64,000 nucleotides of DNA, from positions 124,001-188,000 of the forward strand of contig CAYVBK010000002.1 of the NCBI GenBank assembly GCA_964449465.1, read 5' to 3'. The notes beneath the pieces were generated by a model that saw nothing but the letters and a program-made list of their open reading frames with translations, was not told where the DNA came from and did no database searches. Both the position numbers and the translations under genes were made by a program. Shown here in pieces: positions 8,792-16,773 of this stretch (positions are counted from its first letter, which is position 1; every line of letters begins with the position of its first letter). The stretch comes from CAYRXM01 sp964449465. GTDB taxonomy: Bacteria > Chloroflexota > Anaerolineae > JAFGEY01.

Positions 8792-11620
8792 TCAACCCGA
8801 CAGCGCAGCCATGTCCAGCCAGTTTTCGCCCACCTCCATGTCCACCAAAAGTGGCACGCTCAGCGGAAAGGCACTCTCCATCACCTGGCGCACCAGGGCG
8901 GCCACCTCGTTCAATTCGGCGGCCGGGATTTCCAGCACCAGTTCGTCGTGCACCTGAAGCACCATGCGCGCCTGCGCGTCCATCCGACGCAGCTCCTCGT
9001 CCAGCCGAATCATAGCGATCTTGAGAATGTCGGCGGCGGTGCCTTGAATGGGCGCGTTGATGGCCTGCCGTTCGGCAGCGGCGCGCTGCCCGGCATACGA
9101 TGGGGCGGCGTTGGTAGAGGCAGACAGTTCGGGGAAATAGCGGCGCCGTCCCAGCAGCGTCTCGACATAACCCTGCGTATAGGCCAGGCGGCGCGTGCTG
9201 TCGAGCCACTGTTTGACACCGGGATAATGCTCAAAGTAGGCCTGGATAAATCGCTCAGCCTCGTCAAAAAACAGGTCGGTCTGCTGCGAAAGGCCATACG
9301 CGCTCTGGCCGTAAATCAGCCCAAAATTGACTGTCTTGGCGACGCGACGCTGATCGGAAGTGACCTGCTCCAACGGCACGCCGTAAATGGCGGCGGCAGT
9401 GCGGGCATGCACGTCCTGATTGCGGGCAAAGGCATCGAGCAAGGCAGCATCTTGGGACACGTAGGCCAACACACGCAACTCGATCTGGGAATAGTCGGCG
9501 GCCAGAAAACGCCAGCCCGGCTCGGCCACAAAGCCACGCCGAATCTTTCGCCCCATCTCGGTGCGGATGGGAATGTTTTGCAGGTTGGGGTCGCTCGACG
9601 ACAGGCGACCGGTCACGGCGCCGGTTTGATTGTAAGAAGTGTGGATACGCCCAGTGCGCGGGTTGACCAGATCGGGCAGAGCGTCCACATAGGTAGATTT
9701 GAGCTTGGCTACCTGCCGCTGCTCTAAAATCAACGGAACGATAGGGTGTTTATCGCGCAACAATTCCAGCACATCGGCGGCGGTGGAATAGCCATGCACG
9801 GTTTTGCGGACGCCCTGGCGGGGCAATTTGAGTTCTTCAAACAACACGTCGCCCAGTTGTTTGGTCGAATTGACGTTGAACCTGCGCCCGGCCAGTTGAT
9901 AAATCTGCTCCTCGATCCGCCGCGCTTCGGCATCGAGTTCTTGCGACATGTTGCGCAAATAAGCCACGTCCAGACGCACGCCGGCCATTTTCATGCGCGT
10001 CAGGATGGGCGCCAGGGGCATTTCGATCCGGGTGAACAGGTCCCACTGCTGCCGCTGACGCAATTCCTGGCTCAGCGATTCAACCAACCGCCAGGTCATG
10101 TCGGCGTCGGCACAGGCATACGGCACGGCGTCGGCAATCGGCACGCGGTCAAAAGTGATCTGCCCGGCGCCCTGGCCGATCAGGTTCTGGATGGGCGTCA
10201 TGGCAACGCCCAGCCGTTGGGCAGCCTGGTCTTTGAGGCCCAGAGCGCGGCTTTCGGGCTGCAAGAGCCAGGCGGCAATCATGGTGTCAAAGGTCAATCC
10301 CTGCACGTGAACGTCGGCGGCCTGCGCCAGCACGGTCATGTCAAAGCCGGCATGGTGGGCATATTTGGCAATGGCCGGGTCTTGCAAGATCGGCCTGATC
10401 TGCTCAATGACGACGTTGAACGGCAATTGACGTTCATCTCGTTCGAGTGGCGACGAGGCGGTGAACAGGGGCAGTTGCTCCAACCCTGATGGGTCGCCGT
10501 TTTGCGCCTGCCGTCGGTGGCCCAACGGCACATACCAGGCCTGCCCGGCCGCCGTCGCCGCCGAAAACCCCACCAGGCCAGCCTGCATAGCCTGCACCGA
10601 GGTGGTTTCGGTGTCCAGGGCAAACGCCCCGGCTGCCCGCAGCGCGGCAACCATGTCGCGCAGGGCCGCCTCATTGTCCACGCAAATATACCGTGTTGCG
10701 ATGGTTGGTTGGGCCGCCGCCGTTAAGCCTGCGGCGCCGGTGCCGTTACCGGCAGGCAGGCGGCTGAGCAGCGAGTGAAATTCTAACTCGGTCAAGAGAC
10801 GGGTCACGGCGGCAACATCAAACCGCCCGGCCTGCGCTTGGGCCAGGTCCAACGTCACCGGCGCATCGCGGCGGATGGTCACCAGACGTTTGTACAGCAG
10901 AGCGTCCTGGCGATGCCCATCCAGCGCAGCGCGGGCGCGCTTGTTGTTCATATCGTCCAGGTGATCATAGATGCCCTCGACGCTGCCATGCTCCCGAATC
11001 AGCGGGATGGCGCTCTTGTCGCCGATGCCGCGAATGCCGGGGATGTTGTCCGAGTTGTCGCCGATCAAGGCCTTGAGGTCGGTGAGTTGGGCCGGGGTCA
11101 GGCCGCCGTACCGCTCGGACACCTCGGCGGGGCCGAACAGTCGGTCTTCGTTGCCGCGCCCGCCCGGCGCCAGCACGTGGGTTTGCGCATCAACCAGTTG
11201 CAATATGTCATTGTCGCCGGTGAGGATGAGGGTATCGAGGCCTTGCTCGGCGGCCTGACGGGCCAGGGTGCCCAGCACGTCGTCGGCCTCAAAGCCTTCG
11301 CAGGTGACAATGGGGATGCTAAAAGCCTGCACCACCTGCTTGATCCGCTCAACCTGGTCGTGCAACTCTTGAGGCGATTTGGCTCGTTGGGCCTTGTAAT
11401 CGGGAAATTCCTCATGGCGAAAGGTTTTGCCTACATCAAAGGCCACCACAATGTAATCGGGTTTTTCTTCGGCCCACACCTTGAGCAGTTTGGCCATGAA
11501 CAAATAGACGGCGTTGGTCCACTCGCCCTGGGCGGTGGTCATGACGCTGCCGGTGTGCGCGGTGGCGTAAAAGGAGCGAAAAGCCAGCGCGTGTCCGTCA
11601 ATCAACAATAATTTGGGCAT
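8792..11620 (-). CDS. polA: DNA polymerase I
   Basis: A 942-residue three-domain enzyme. Residues 1-~290 are the 5'-3' nuclease, with LLIDGHALAFRSFYA, the acidic cluster EGFEADDVLGTLA, LTGDNDILQLV and GDNSDNIPGIRGIGDKSA. Residues ~320-520 are the 3'-5' exonuclease: FALDTETTSVQ (Exo I Asp/Glu) and YACADADMTWRL (Exo III YxxxD) are intact, while Exo II reads HHAGFDMTVL with His where Asn is common but its Asp kept, so proofreading is probably active. The polymerase domain has motif A (DYSQIELRVLAY), motif B (RRVAKTVNFGLIYG) and motif C (VLQVHDELVLEIP). It fills gaps in repair and removes Okazaki RNA primers. A gene for a small membrane protein lies 21 bases upstream. Confidence 0.98.
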   Translation of the reverse strand: MPKLLLIDGHALAFRSFYATAHTGSVMTTAQGEWTNAVYLFMAKLLKVWAEEKPDYIVVAFDVGKTFRHEEFPDYKAQRAKSPQELHDQVERIKQVVQAFSIPIVTCEGFEADDVLGTLARQAAEQGLDTLILTGDNDILQLVDAQTHVLAPGGRGNEDRLFGPAEVSERYGGLTPAQLTDLKALIGDNSDNIPGIRGIGDKSAIPLIREHGSVEGIYDHLDDMNNKRARAALDGHRQDALLYKRLVTIRRDAPVTLDLAQAQAGRFDVAAVTRLLTELEFHSLLSRLPAGNGTGAAGLTAAAQPTIATRYICVDNEAALRDMVAALRAAGAFALDTETTSVQAMQAGLVGFSAATAAGQAWYVPLGHRRQAQNGDPSGLEQLPLFTASSPLERDERQLPFNVVIEQIRPILQDPAIAKYAHHAGFDMTVLAQAADVHVQGLTFDTMIAAWLLQPESRALGLKDQAAQRLGVAMTPIQNLIGQGAGQITFDRVPIADAVPYACADADMTWRLVESLSQELRQRQQWDLFTRIEMPLAPILTRMKMAGVRLDVAYLRNMSQELDAEARRIEEQIYQLAGRRFNVNSTKQLGDVLFEELKLPRQGVRKTVHGYSTAADVLELLRDKHPIVPLILEQRQVAKLKSTYVDALPDLVNPRTGRIHTSYNQTGAVTGRLSSSDPNLQNIPIRTEMGRKIRRGFVAEPGWRFLAADYSQIELRVLAYVSQDAALLDAFARNQDVHARTAAAIYGVPLEQVTSDQRRVAKTVNFGLIYGQSAYGLSQQTDLFFDEAERFIQAYFEHYPGVKQWLDSTRRLAYTQGYVETLLGRRRYFPELSASTNAAPSYAGQRAAAERQAINAPIQGTAADILKIAMIRLDEELRRMDAQARMVLQVHDELVLEIPAAELNEVAALVRQVMESAFPLSVPLLVDMEVGENWLDMAALSG

Positions 11621-11641
11621 CCCTTTGCTCCTTGAGGCACA

Positions 11642-12124
11642 TCACAGACCCAGATTGACCAGGCCATATCCGTTGGTCAACACGGCGCCCAGCAGACAAA
11701 ACACCACCAACACACCGATGAACAACAAGATCAGGATCAACATCTGGCTGCGGCTCAGCCCGGCGGCGGCAGGGCGCGGACGCGGTTTGACCGATGCAGT
11801 GGCCAGGTCGGCGGGCGTGGCGGCGGAGGCGGGCTGTTCAGGCGTTGGGGCAGGACGCATACTTTGCACCCAATCGGCGGAGGCAGCAGGCGCAGGTGCA
11901 GCGGGCGCGCTGACCAGTTCGGGCGGCAATTTGCCCTCGATCCACGACCCGCCGGCGTTGACGATCCAGCGGCCGGTTTCGGCATCCAGGGTCCAAAATC
12001 GCCCTTGTTTGTCGCGCAGCTTGGCCCGCACCATTTCGGTGCGAAATTGATAGATGGTGATCTCGCCAGCCTGAAAACGCGATTTGAGTTGACGGTACAA
12101 TTGTTCCACATCTTGATCGCTCAT
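11642..12124 (-). CDS. Hypothetical C-tail-anchored membrane protein
   Basis: A 160-residue protein. I chose the ATG at 12124 because GAGGAG precedes it at good spacing; the frame can be extended upstream, but without such a site. Residues 1-~65 form a small domain with QLKSRFQAGEITIYQFRTEM, then WTLDAETGRWIV and GGSWIEG. Paired Trp/Gly motifs of this kind recur in Chloroflexota membrane proteins (recollection, not checked). A Pro/Ala-rich linker spans ~70-125, and one hydrophobic helix (MLILILLFIGVLVVFCLLG) lies near the C-terminus. It is probably anchored with its bulk in the cytoplasm. It precedes polA by 21 bases and is likely co-transcribed. Function unknown. Confidence 0.7.
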   Translation of the reverse strand: MSDQDVEQLYRQLKSRFQAGEITIYQFRTEMVRAKLRDKQGRFWTLDAETGRWIVNAGGSWIEGKLPPELVSAPAAPAPAASADWVQSMRPAPTPEQPASAATPADLATASVKPRPRPAAAGLSRSQMLILILLFIGVLVVFCLLGAVLTNGYGLVNLGL

Positions 12125-12160
12125 GTTGCACTCCTCATCGTCGCGCTGTGAAAGAGTCCA

Positions 12161-12272
12161 CTGAAAAAACTCGACGCCGAGGCGCAGAGTCTTGATACGG
12201 TTCAAGAAGGCTTGCGGTATTTTAGCGTTCTCTGCGTCTCTGCTCTTTGGTGTTAAAATTGACTTTTTTCAG
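12161..12272. repeat. Intergenic imperfect inverted repeat (CTGAAAAA ends)
   Basis: The 260-base gap between the AKR operon and the small membrane protein holds a ~112-base imperfect palindrome. Its ends are CTGAAAAAA and TTTTTTCAG. Inside, GAGGCGCAGAGTC on one side faces CTCTGCGTCTCTGC on the other. The right end TTGACTTTTTTCAG nearly repeats the right end of the element at 18871-18985. It lies upstream of the small membrane protein and could act at RNA level, but no function is shown. Confidence 0.6.
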
Positions 12273-12331
12273 GAAAGCCATAGATGGTATGGCAAATTGT
12301 ACCCCAAACCCTGTGTCGGCGCAAGCCGATC

Positions 12332-12364
12332 AAAAAAGCCTGGCAGGTGAATCATCTGCCAGGC
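12332..12364 (-). terminator. Intrinsic terminator of the aldo/keto reductase operon
   Basis: On the minus strand GCCTGGCAG and CTGCCAGGC form a perfect 9-base-pair stem with a 9-base loop, followed by six T residues. It lies 20 bases past the stop of the last reductase gene. Confidence 0.9.
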
Positions 12365-12384
12365 TCGATTTGAGCTTTGACCGC

Positions 12385-13551
12385 TCAGGCGGGGCGCGTA
12401 CAGGCCTCCAAAGGCTGGCCCTCGCCCAAGACCTGGTGAACCAGAGGCATCCATTCGCTGATGGGGATGCTCTGCGGGCATTTTTCTTCGCACAGCCGGC
12501 ACTGAATGCACGCACTGGCACGGGCTTCTTCGAGGATGCGTTGATAGTGTCGGCGGGCCTCGGTCAGGGTGTTGTACATGATCCCCACATTGAACACCTC
12601 AAAATTACGCGGAATATCCACGCCGTTCGGACAAGGCATGCAGTAGCGGCACTGCGTGCAGGGGATGGGACATAGCTCACGGTATCGGTCGCGCACCCGG
12701 CCGACCAGGGCCAACTCTTCAGGTGAAAGCAATCCCACCGCCGACTGCCCGGCCAGTTCGATATTTTGCTGCACCTGCTGCATGGTGCTCATACCGCTCA
12801 GAGCCAGCGAAACCTCTGGCTTGTTCCACAGCCATTGCAGCCCCCAATGCACCGGGGCGCGCGGGATGGGGGCGGTATCCCACAGAGCCTGCACCTCGGC
12901 CGGCGGGTTGACCAGCCGCCCGCCCAACAAGGGTTCCATCACCACCACGGCCAGACCTTGAGCGGCGGCATATTCCAACCCGCGTGTGCCGGCCTGCTCG
13001 TCCTCATTCATATAATTGTACTGAATCTGACAGAGCGTCCATTTGCCATATCCATCTATGATCGTCTTGAACATTTCAAAATTGTCGTGGAACGAAAAGC
13101 CGATATGACCGATGCGCCCGTCGGCGACGGCGGCCTCGGCCCGCTGCAGCAGGTTGAGGCGGTTGACAATTTCCCAGCGTGGGGCGCGCAGGCCGTGAAA
13201 GAGGTAAAAATCAATGTGGTCCACGCCCAGGCGCGCCAACTGCTCGTTGAGGTAACGGTCATAATCGTCGGCGGTTTCGACGGCCCAGGTAGGCAATTTG
13301 GTGGCGATGCGCACCCGCTCGCGATAGCCATCCTTCAAGGCCAGGCCCAGCACGCGCTCGCTCTGGCCGCCGTGATAGGGATAGGCGGTGTCAAAATAAT
13401 TAACGCCATGGTCAATGGCGTAACGGATCATGGCGATAGCCTGATCCTGATCAATCTGAGCGCTGTCGCCGCCGACGATGGGCAAACGCATACAGCCCAT
13501 CCCCAGCGCCGAAACCTGCCAGTCGAGCCGACCGAATGGACGATATTTCAT
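12385..13551 (-). CDS. Aldo/keto reductase with C-terminal Fe-S domain
   Basis: A 388-residue protein. Residues 1-~285 are an aldo/keto reductase barrel: VSALGMGCMRLPIVG near the start, then GVNYFDTAYPYHGGQSE with the catalytic Asp and Tyr, a Lys in ATKLP, and FYLFHGL with the His. The C-terminal ~100 residues carry two cysteine sets, CTQCRYCMPCP (Cys298/301/304/307) and CIQCRLCEEKCP (Cys348/351/354/358), typical of ferredoxin-like AKRs that bind [4Fe-4S] clusters. Such enzymes probably reduce a carbonyl using NAD(P)H or clusters; the substrate is unknown. It is last in the FadR-regulated unit, 21 bases after its closest paralogue, and is followed by a strong terminator. Confidence 0.92.
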   Translation of the reverse strand: MKYRPFGRLDWQVSALGMGCMRLPIVGGDSAQIDQDQAIAMIRYAIDHGVNYFDTAYPYHGGQSERVLGLALKDGYRERVRIATKLPTWAVETADDYDRYLNEQLARLGVDHIDFYLFHGLRAPRWEIVNRLNLLQRAEAAVADGRIGHIGFSFHDNFEMFKTIIDGYGKWTLCQIQYNYMNEDEQAGTRGLEYAAAQGLAVVVMEPLLGGRLVNPPAEVQALWDTAPIPRAPVHWGLQWLWNKPEVSLALSGMSTMQQVQQNIELAGQSAVGLLSPEELALVGRVRDRYRELCPIPCTQCRYCMPCPNGVDIPRNFEVFNVGIMYNTLTEARRHYQRILEEARASACIQCRLCEEKCPQSIPISEWMPLVHQVLGEGQPLEACTRPA

Positions 13552-13572
13552 AACATCCTCCCAGATTGTGAC

Positions 13573-14730
13573 TCAAGCCGGGCGGCCCAGTGTCTCGGCC
13601 ACCTGCTCAAGTTGACGGATAATGGGGATATTTTGCGGGCATTTGGGTTCACATTCACCGCACTGCACGCAGGCTTCGGCCTTGAGGCCTTCGATGCGCC
13701 CGGCCCACGGCCCCCAACTGCCCTGCTCGCTGAGGCCGGCATAGGCTTCGCGCGCCTCTTTTTCCATGCCCCACACGCGATACCAGTTCATATAGCGGAA
13801 GTTTTCAGGAATGTTGACGCCGTTGGGACAGGGCATGCAATAGGCGCAGCCGGTGCAATACAGATCGGCCAGTTTTTGGTTCTGGTCTACCAGGCGAGCG
13901 ATCTGGGCATTTTCGGCGGCGTTCATCTCGCCGGCGCGTTCGGCCGCAGCGACGTTTTCTTCGATCTGGGCCAGCTCGTTCATGCCCGAAACGGCCACCG
14001 AGACGCCGGGATTGTGCCACACAAAGCGCAGGGCCAGCTCGGGGGTTTTCACCTCCAGCACGCCATCCTCATCCTTCCAAATACCCTGTGGCAGGGTCAG
14101 CCGCCCGCCAGCTACCGGCCCCATGATCGCTACACCCATGCCGCACGCGGCAGCGCGGGCGATGGCCGGCTCGTTGTGGCGGTCGAGATAGTTGTACTGC
14201 ACCAGCATGCCGGCAAATTCGCCGGTATCAATCAGATGAATCACATTTTCGGCGGTGTCGTGGCTGGAAAAACCCACATGTCGCACCAGGCCTTCGCTCT
14301 GCGCCCGTCGCGCCGCCTCCAAAGTCATGCCGGGCCGGGCGATCACGCTTTGAAATTCATCCCAGCGCAGGCCGTGAAAGAGAATCATGTCAATATAGGG
14401 AGTGTCAAATCGCTGCAAACACTGCTCAAGTTTGGCCCGCCATGCTGCCGGGTCGCCATCCTGTTCGGTATGCACCGGGATTTTGGTGACCAAAAACAGG
14501 CCGGCGCGGTCATACCCTTTGATGGCCTTGCCCACGGCCACTTCGCTGGTGCCGTTGATATAGACATAGGCCGTGTCTATGTAATTGATGCCCAAATCCA
14601 GGCCGCGTCGCAGCAGCGGCACCGATCGGTCATAGTCGCAGGTTTTGTCTTCCAGTTGGGGCAGGCGCATAGCCCCAAAGCCCAATGCCGAAACCTGCCT
14701 GCCGGTTTGTCCAAATGTGCGATATTTCAT
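13573..14730 (-). CDS. Aldo/keto reductase with C-terminal Fe-S domain (paralogue)
   Basis: A 385-residue paralogue of the downstream reductase with the same start (MKYRxFG.. VSALGFGAMRLPQLE) and layout. The catalytic Asp and Tyr sit in GINYIDTAYVYINGTSE, the Lys in VTKIPVH and the His in ILFHGLRWDE. The C-terminus has CTGCAYCMPCP and CVQCGECEPKCPQ, two cysteine clusters for Fe-S binding. The two copies differ clearly outside the motifs, so the duplication is not recent and substrates may differ. It follows the third reductase after a 142-base gap that contains short palindromes but no terminator that I can see. Co-transcription from the regulator promoter is likely. Confidence 0.92.
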   Translation of the reverse strand: MKYRTFGQTGRQVSALGFGAMRLPQLEDKTCDYDRSVPLLRRGLDLGINYIDTAYVYINGTSEVAVGKAIKGYDRAGLFLVTKIPVHTEQDGDPAAWRAKLEQCLQRFDTPYIDMILFHGLRWDEFQSVIARPGMTLEAARRAQSEGLVRHVGFSSHDTAENVIHLIDTGEFAGMLVQYNYLDRHNEPAIARAAACGMGVAIMGPVAGGRLTLPQGIWKDEDGVLEVKTPELALRFVWHNPGVSVAVSGMNELAQIEENVAAAERAGEMNAAENAQIARLVDQNQKLADLYCTGCAYCMPCPNGVNIPENFRYMNWYRVWGMEKEAREAYAGLSEQGSWGPWAGRIEGLKAEACVQCGECEPKCPQNIPIIRQLEQVAETLGRPA

Positions 14731-14872
14731 GTGTTGTTCCTTTTTCCAACCTGTATGCGAGGCTCAAGCCCCGCGCCAAGAGAACAGCAGCCCAAACTGC
14801 TGCCCGGCCTGAGCTCGATGCTCACCGTTCTCAGTGCCTCATTGGTAAAAATGCTCTTTTTTCGGTGATCCA

Positions 14873-15718
14873 TCAGTGTGGAAAGATGGGCTCCAGTCCC
14901 TGACTTGCGGCTGCCACCTCGACTTCTTGTTCCGCGCTGAGGTGACTGAACTGCGCCACGGCGTCGCACATCCAGTTGAGCAGCTCGATGTGGCCAGGGG
15001 TGGGGCCGGCTGTGACCGGGCGCGAAAAGGTAAAGCGCACGGCCATCGCCGCTTCTTCATAGGTGTCTACCGGCGAATACCACGATTTGGCCCAACGACG
15101 CGCTTCGCCTTCGCGCCAGCGGCGCTTGGCCAGGGTCTTGAGGGCCAAAATGCCCATATCTTTTTCCTGAGCCACCGGCAGCACGCGCGGCCCAAAATGG
15201 CCCTGATACCAGCATACCCAGTTGATCGGAAAGAGGATGGTATCAAAATCAAACCGCTCCATCAGAGCCAGGGCCGCCTCTTCCGAGTGCGCCGAAAAGC
15301 CCAGATAACGGGTCAAACCCTGCTCCTGCGCCTTGACAAAGGTTTCCATTGCCCCACCCGGCCCGAAAATGGTTTCAACATCCTCCATTGTAGACACGGC
15401 GTGCAGTTGATACAGGTCAAAATGGTCGGTCTGCATGCGCTGAAGCGAGGCATACAATTCGTCTTCGGCTTCGCGGGCCGTGCGTTTGCCCGTCTTGCAG
15501 GCCAGAAAAACGCCATCGCGATAGGGTTTGAGAGCAGGTCCCAACCGCTCTTCGGCGTTGCCATAGCTGGGGGCGACGTCAAAATAATTGATCCCGCGCT
15601 CGATGGCCTGCGCCACATAGCGAGCCGAGTCTTCCGGCGTTTCGTTCATCACCACGATGCCGCCAAACCCCACCATAGACAGCATCTCTCCGGTCTTGCC
15701 TAATCGTCGTTTTTCCAT
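14873..15718 (-). CDS. Aldo/keto reductase (single-domain)
   Basis: A 281-residue aldo/keto reductase without the Fe-S tail, starting MEKRRLGKTGEMLSMVGFGG. The catalytic residues are in INYFDVAPSYGNAEERLG (Asp, Tyr), VFLACKTGKRT (Lys) and LYQLHAVS (His). It is the first enzyme after the FadR-type regulator, 3 bases beyond its stop, and thus the most tightly linked. The family oxidises or reduces sugars, inositol-like compounds and other carbonyls. With a FadR/GntR regulator the natural guess is uptake and breakdown of a sugar acid or polyol, but no transporter is present here. The leader has AAAGGAGG before the ATG. Confidence 0.9.
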   Translation of the reverse strand: MEKRRLGKTGEMLSMVGFGGIVVMNETPEDSARYVAQAIERGINYFDVAPSYGNAEERLGPALKPYRDGVFLACKTGKRTAREAEDELYASLQRMQTDHFDLYQLHAVSTMEDVETIFGPGGAMETFVKAQEQGLTRYLGFSAHSEEAALALMERFDFDTILFPINWVCWYQGHFGPRVLPVAQEKDMGILALKTLAKRRWREGEARRWAKSWYSPVDTYEEAAMAVRFTFSRPVTAGPTPGHIELLNWMCDAVAQFSHLSAEQEVEVAAASQGLEPIFPH

Positions 15719-15721
15719 TTT

Positions 15722-16447
15722 TTACCTCCTTTGTGATTCCATTTGCCGATGAACCGCCTCGATCATTTCGAGTGAGCGATCAATATGCTCCAGCATGGCC
15801 TGGCGCGCCGCGGACACGTCGTGCTGTCTGATCTGGTCGAGAACGTGTTGGTGATGATAAAGGGCGTCTTGGACAGCGTCTGGTATTTGATAAGAAAGGC
15901 GAATCACCTGCTGCCAGAGGTTGGCCACCGAATGGAGCAGCAAAGCAAACAGGTCATTGTGAGTGGCCGCCGCCAGCGCCAGGTGAAAATCCAGGTCGAG
16001 TTGTACAAACTGGTCCACGTCCTGGCCGACACAGCGCATCCGATCTATGGTTTCCTGGATCACCTGGATGTCTTCGTCGCCGGCGCGTTCGGCGGCCAGC
16101 CCGGCCACCTCGACTTCGATCATGCGACGGACCTGGTAAACGTCTCGAATCGAAGGCTGCTGTAGTTTGAAAAACAGTTCGACCGAGGCCGACATATCGC
16201 GGGGATGCAGTTCGCGGATATAGGTGCCGCAGCCGGGTTTGGTTTTGACCAGGCCGCGCACGCTCAGCACGCGAATGGCCTCACGCACCACTGTGCGGCT
16301 GATTCCCATCTGCTCGGCCAGCTCGCGTTCGCCGGGCAGCCGGTCGCCGGGGCGCAAAGATTGAGCGACGATCAATTCCTGAATCCGGTCGGCAACCTGG
16401 CTGTAGAGATTGTCGCGCTGCAAGGCAAAGCCAAACATTTCACTCAT
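15722..16447 (-). CDS. FadR-subfamily GntR transcriptional regulator
   Basis: A 241-residue regulator. I start it at the ATG at 16447 (MSEMFG), which has AAAAGGA upstream; a longer frame exists but would run through the operator and promoter. The N-terminal winged helix (residues ~10-80) has the GntR signature LRPGDRLPGERELAEQMGIS then RTVVREAIRVLSVRGLV and GCGTYI. The C-terminal FCD domain (~95-235) has FHLALAAATHNDL and later His positions consistent with a metal-binding effector pocket. Such proteins usually bind an organic or sugar acid and release DNA. It heads the three-reductase unit, and a palindromic site at its own promoter implies self-repression. Confidence 0.93.
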   Translation of the reverse strand: MSEMFGFALQRDNLYSQVADRIQELIVAQSLRPGDRLPGERELAEQMGISRTVVREAIRVLSVRGLVKTKPGCGTYIRELHPRDMSASVELFFKLQQPSIRDVYQVRRMIEVEVAGLAAERAGDEDIQVIQETIDRMRCVGQDVDQFVQLDLDFHLALAAATHNDLFALLLHSVANLWQQVIRLSYQIPDAVQDALYHHQHVLDQIRQHDVSAARQAMLEHIDRSLEMIEAVHRQMESQRR

Positions 16448-16477
16448 CAAACATCCTTTTTCTCTGCTCTGGTCAAC

Positions 16478-16488
16478 TGGTCTGACCA
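16478..16488. promoter_or_regulatory. FadR/GntR-type operator
   Basis: TGGTCTGACCA is a perfect palindrome of the TGGTnnnACCA class bound by FadR-subfamily regulators. It begins about 8 bases downstream of the -10 element at 16496-16501, where bound protein would cover the transcription start. An extra half-site TGGTCA lies at 16470-16475. It is the only such site I found around this operon. Confidence 0.85.
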
Positions 16489-16495
16489 CAAGTCC

Positions 16496-16524
16496 ATAGT
16501 ACCACAACTGCGTTCAAAAGTCAA
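16496..16524 (-). promoter_or_regulatory. Sigma70 promoter of the regulator/reductase operon
   Basis: On the minus strand TTGACT (16519-16524) and TACTAT (16496-16501) are separated by exactly 17 bases. The operator palindrome follows at the expected transcription start, giving a classic self-repressing arrangement. Confidence 0.8.
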
Positions 16525-16564
16525 ATAACTTGGGCTGGGTTTACCCTCGCCTCACCCTGATAAC

Positions 16565-16603
16565 AATAAAAAAAGACCTGTCGGGTAACCCGACAGGTCT
16601 TTT
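16565..16603 (-). terminator. Intrinsic terminator
   Basis: AAAAGACCTGTCGGG and CCCGACAGGTCTTTT form a perfect 15-base-pair stem around a TAA loop. On the minus strand it is followed by a run of T residues. It lies downstream of the hypothetical gene at 16774-17406 and the repeat element, and insulates the regulator operon from read-through. Confidence 0.9.
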
Positions 16604-16612
16604 CCACACCAA

Positions 16613-16757
16613 TGGTAACTACCTACCCACTGTCATTCCGAACGCCGTCAGGAGCAAAGAATCTCTCTTTGCGGTGTATAACAAGATTCTTCGTCACTTT
16701 GCTCCCCGAAATGATACCCCAAAAGGCTAATTTTCGGCACAAGGTAGGTAGTTACCA
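16613..16757. mobile_element. MITE-like inverted-repeat element, copy A (145 bases)
   Basis: The element is bounded by a perfect 15-base terminal inverted repeat: TGGTAACTACCTACC at 16613-16627 and its complement at 16743-16757. Inside are GTCATTC, a CGCCGTCAGG motif, AAAGAATCTCTCTTTGCGG, and near the far end GCTAATTTTCGGC. It encodes no protein. A second copy in opposite orientation lies at 34671-34859. Size, terminal repeats and lack of genes suit a non-autonomous element moved by a transposase elsewhere. I see no clear target-site duplication. It sits between a gene stop and a terminator. Confidence 0.8.
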
Positions 16758-16773
16758 CCAATGCTTCAGCCCA

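Noticed and set aside
12766..14868. A 700-codon open frame on the plus strand opposite the aldo/keto reductases
   Set aside because: It is antisense to two well-supported reductase genes, has no ribosome site or recognisable domain, and its composition is that of complemented GC-rich codons.
16565..16757. Terminator hairpin as part of the repeat element A
   Set aside because: The perfect stem at 16571-16603 lies outside the terminal repeats, and copy B has no such stem beside it, so the two are separate features.
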